A DNA stretch of 64,000 nucleotides from CAVTOA01 sp963736285 (lineage in GTDB: Bacteria > Actinomycetota > Actinomycetes > Mycobacteriales > QHCE01), in assembly GCA_963736285.1 (NCBI GenBank), contig CAVTOA010000002.1, forward strand, positions 391,453 through 455,452. Reading direction: 5' to 3'. The stretch's first letter is position 1; every line of letters begins with the position of its first letter. Below the pieces are notes generated by a model. It did not search any database, was not told where the DNA came from, and was given only the letters and a program-made list of their open reading frames with translations. The translations under genes and the position numbers were made by a program. This document shows positions 62,901 to 64,000 of this stretch, one piece after another.

Positions 62901-63272
62901 CACGGTGGGTTGCTCGGCGGGCTTCTCGACAGGAGCTTGACGAGGCGGCGCCGACACCGGAGCGGCCTGCTCCGGTGGACGGGGGCGGCGAATCGGACGA
63001 CCGCGTGCATAGGGCGGAGAGTCGGCAAACCGCGGCGACGTCTGCTCCTGCCGGGACGGACGGGTGGGCGCTGTCGGAGTCGACTCCGGTTTGTTCTCGA
63101 TCTCCTCCACTAACGTGGGCAGCACCATGGGGAACTCCCCCGACTGACCAAATAGCGGCATCCATATCGCCAACGGGTCTTCGTCGGTCGCGGTTGTGGT
63201 GCTCGGCGCGGACGGCTCCTGACGAGAAGGCCGTCCTGATTGGTTGCCCTTATCGTCGGTACCGCGCTTCAT
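59951..63272 (-). pseudogene. VirB4/TcpF-type conjugation ATPase with long proline-rich N-terminus, one frameshift
   Basis: Motor ATPase of a type IV secretion-like conjugation apparatus. The N-terminal ~230 residues are Pro/Glu/Ser-rich. They are followed by ELELHEIAGHLTFTRTEVTAWYRLPDLQWAFRADKERVSLIMGIAAQYASLAG, the usual start of actinobacterial members. An extra base in a GGG run at 62355-62357 shifts the frame. Repairing it joins smoothly to TGIHLRRTTRPYPADQWAARLD and a further ~800 residues. Walker A AEPGGGKSTLMGS (about residue 410 of the second frame) and Walker B LVGLDETHFL are intact. The order relative to neighbours matches Tn916 orf17-orf16-orf15-type loci. Confidence 0.82.
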
Positions 63273-63622
63273 AGCAGTGCCTCCCGGACTCTCACCTTGG
63301 GACGAACCCGTACGCCACGTTCGCCATCGACTCGAGCGCTCCGCCAGTCTGTAGCCGCCGTACGCAGCACCGCACGGACCGGCCTATCTGGACTGACCTG
63401 ACGCAAGATCAACGAAGTGACCACAATGGACAGTGCTATCTCGATTGCGGGAAAGATGTCGACCGTTCCAGTGATCAAGAAGCGAAGCAGCATGAGAAAA
63501 GCGAGGATGCCAATAAAGAGCGGATACGCAACATAAGGTAAGTGAAAAGGCAGAGTGAAGCCGCGAGGACCTAGAAACAGTAGCCGTACGCGGTAGATGT
63601 CGTCGTCAGGCCGCAGCCGCAT
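63269..63622 (-). CDS. TcpE-like small conjugation membrane protein
   Basis: A 117-residue protein with two close hydrophobic helices (HLPYVAYPLFIGILAFLMLL and a second one around IFPAIEIALSIVVTSLIL) and a basic C-terminus (RPVRAVLRTAATDWRSARVDG). Size, topology and the place directly before the VirB4-type ATPase fit TcpE/Orf17 of Tcp-Tn916 systems. ATG at 63622, just after the preceding stop; its stop overlaps the ATPase start. Confidence 0.68.
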   Translation of the reverse strand: MRLRPDDDIYRVRLLFLGPRGFTLPFHLPYVAYPLFIGILAFLMLLRFLITGTVDIFPAIEIALSIVVTSLILRQVSPDRPVRAVLRTAATDWRSARVDGERGVRVRPKVRVREALL

Positions 63623-63624
63623 GG

Positions 63625-63906
63625 TCAACCACCAAACGCAAGGTGAGCAACGCTCTCTCCAAATGCGAACAACAGCCCGGCACCCGCGATGAAGATGACA
63701 CCCAGCACCGCGATGCCACCGGTAGTGATCGCCTCCGACCAACGACCTCGGCCAGACCGGCTCAAGATGATGACACCCACCACCGCGAGAAGAATCGGCA
63801 CGATCTTGGAGACGATGAAACCGATGATTCCGGAGGTGTTTAACGTGGTGTTGGTGTCGTCTTTAGCCAGGATGTGGACGGAATGCTGGATCATATTGCT
63901 AAGCAT
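63625..63906 (-). CDS. Small two-helix membrane protein, pilin-like, first visible gene of conjugation module
   Basis: About 93 residues: MLSNMIQHSVHILAKDD, then two helices (IIGFIVSKIVPILLAVVGVIIL and ITTGGIAVLGVIFIAGAGLLF) separated by a short basic loop. The layout resembles VirB2/TrbC-type or TcpD-like subunits, but no diagnostic motif is seen. Frame stays open upstream to 63945. It overlaps or abuts the TcpE-like gene, so it is in the same operon. Function inferred only from context. Confidence 0.55.
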   Translation of the reverse strand: MLSNMIQHSVHILAKDDTNTTLNTSGIIGFIVSKIVPILLAVVGVIILSRSGRGRWSEAITTGGIAVLGVIFIAGAGLLFAFGESVAHLAFGG

Positions 63907-64000
63907 TAGCCGTACTCCCGTGCATGGGTAAGCGGACGGGTGCAACCGTACGACACCGCGAGAGTCAGTTCGAACCTGACACCCCTGAAAGCTAAGAATT

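Noticed and set aside
63916..63988. tRNA-like element at the right edge
   Set aside because: GTCAG-TTCGAAC-CTGAC forms a perfect T-arm and a partial acceptor stem can be drawn, but the anticodon arm is missing.

Overview
The window comes from a moderately GC-rich actinobacterium of the order Mycobacteriales (Corynebacteriales). The evidence is gene order: cmk-rluB-scpB-scpA-parA, xerD, a Nudix gene and pyrG, then mctB-steA-recN-ppnK-tlyA, a HAD phosphatase, a TPR gene, tyrS, a 3-methyladenine glycosylase gene, argH/argG/argR/argF, pheT/pheS, tsnR, rplT, rpmI and infC. This is essentially the Rv1641-Rv1712 neighbourhood of Mycobacterium tuberculosis, with rearrangements. The base composition is lower than in most of the order. 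A small-genome relative such as Lawsonella is possible, but that is a guess.

Layout. 1-5 kb: cytidylate kinase, pseudouridine synthase, ScpB/ScpA, a degenerate site-2-protease-like membrane protein, a ribbon-helix-helix-like protein and ParA, all on the minus strand. 5-12 kb: a Fic remnant, a PIG-L deacetylase, XerD, alanine dehydrogenase, a TM2 protein, a membrane acyltransferase and a Nudix hydrolase. 12-24 kb: pyrG, then a probable envelope cluster of two tandem phosphatase-like polytopic proteins, a GT4 glycosyltransferase, a MurJ-type flippase, an MraY/WecA-like protein, MctB and SteA. 24-31 kb: recN, ppnK, tlyA, an Rv1693-like small gene, an SCP2 protein, a HAD phosphatase and a TPR protein. 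31-37 kb: a complete rRNA operon (16S-23S-5S, minus strand). 37-49 kb: tyrS, the glycosylase, argH, a small membrane protein, argG, argR, argF, a VapBC toxin-antitoxin pair, pheT and pheS. 49-54 kb: an LpqY-SugABC-type trehalose importer (plus strand). 54-56 kb: tsnR, rplT, rpmI, infC. 56-64 kb: a Tn916/Tcp-like conjugation module (small TM protein, TcpE-like, VirB4-type ATPase, polytopic channel protein, TcpC, M23 peptidase), badly frame-disrupted and running off the right edge.

The most important caution concerns reading frames. Single-base frame breaks interrupt many genes that should be essential or well conserved (cmk, rluB, scpB, murJ, mctB, steA, pheT), as well as the conjugation module. 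Many other genes of similar length (pyrG, recN, argH, pheS, sugC and others) are intact. The likeliest mix is sequence-level indels plus true decay in the conjugation module; the two cannot be separated from sequence alone.

Other notable structure: a family of GACCGGT-ended palindromes around xerD and inside scpB, an over-represented near-palindrome TCCAYWGTGGA, a 23S rRNA fragment outside the rRNA operon, a putative ARG box upstream of argF, a triple TTAGCGC repeat upstream of vapB, and an ATC start for infC. No CRISPR array, complete transposon or convincing tRNA gene was seen.
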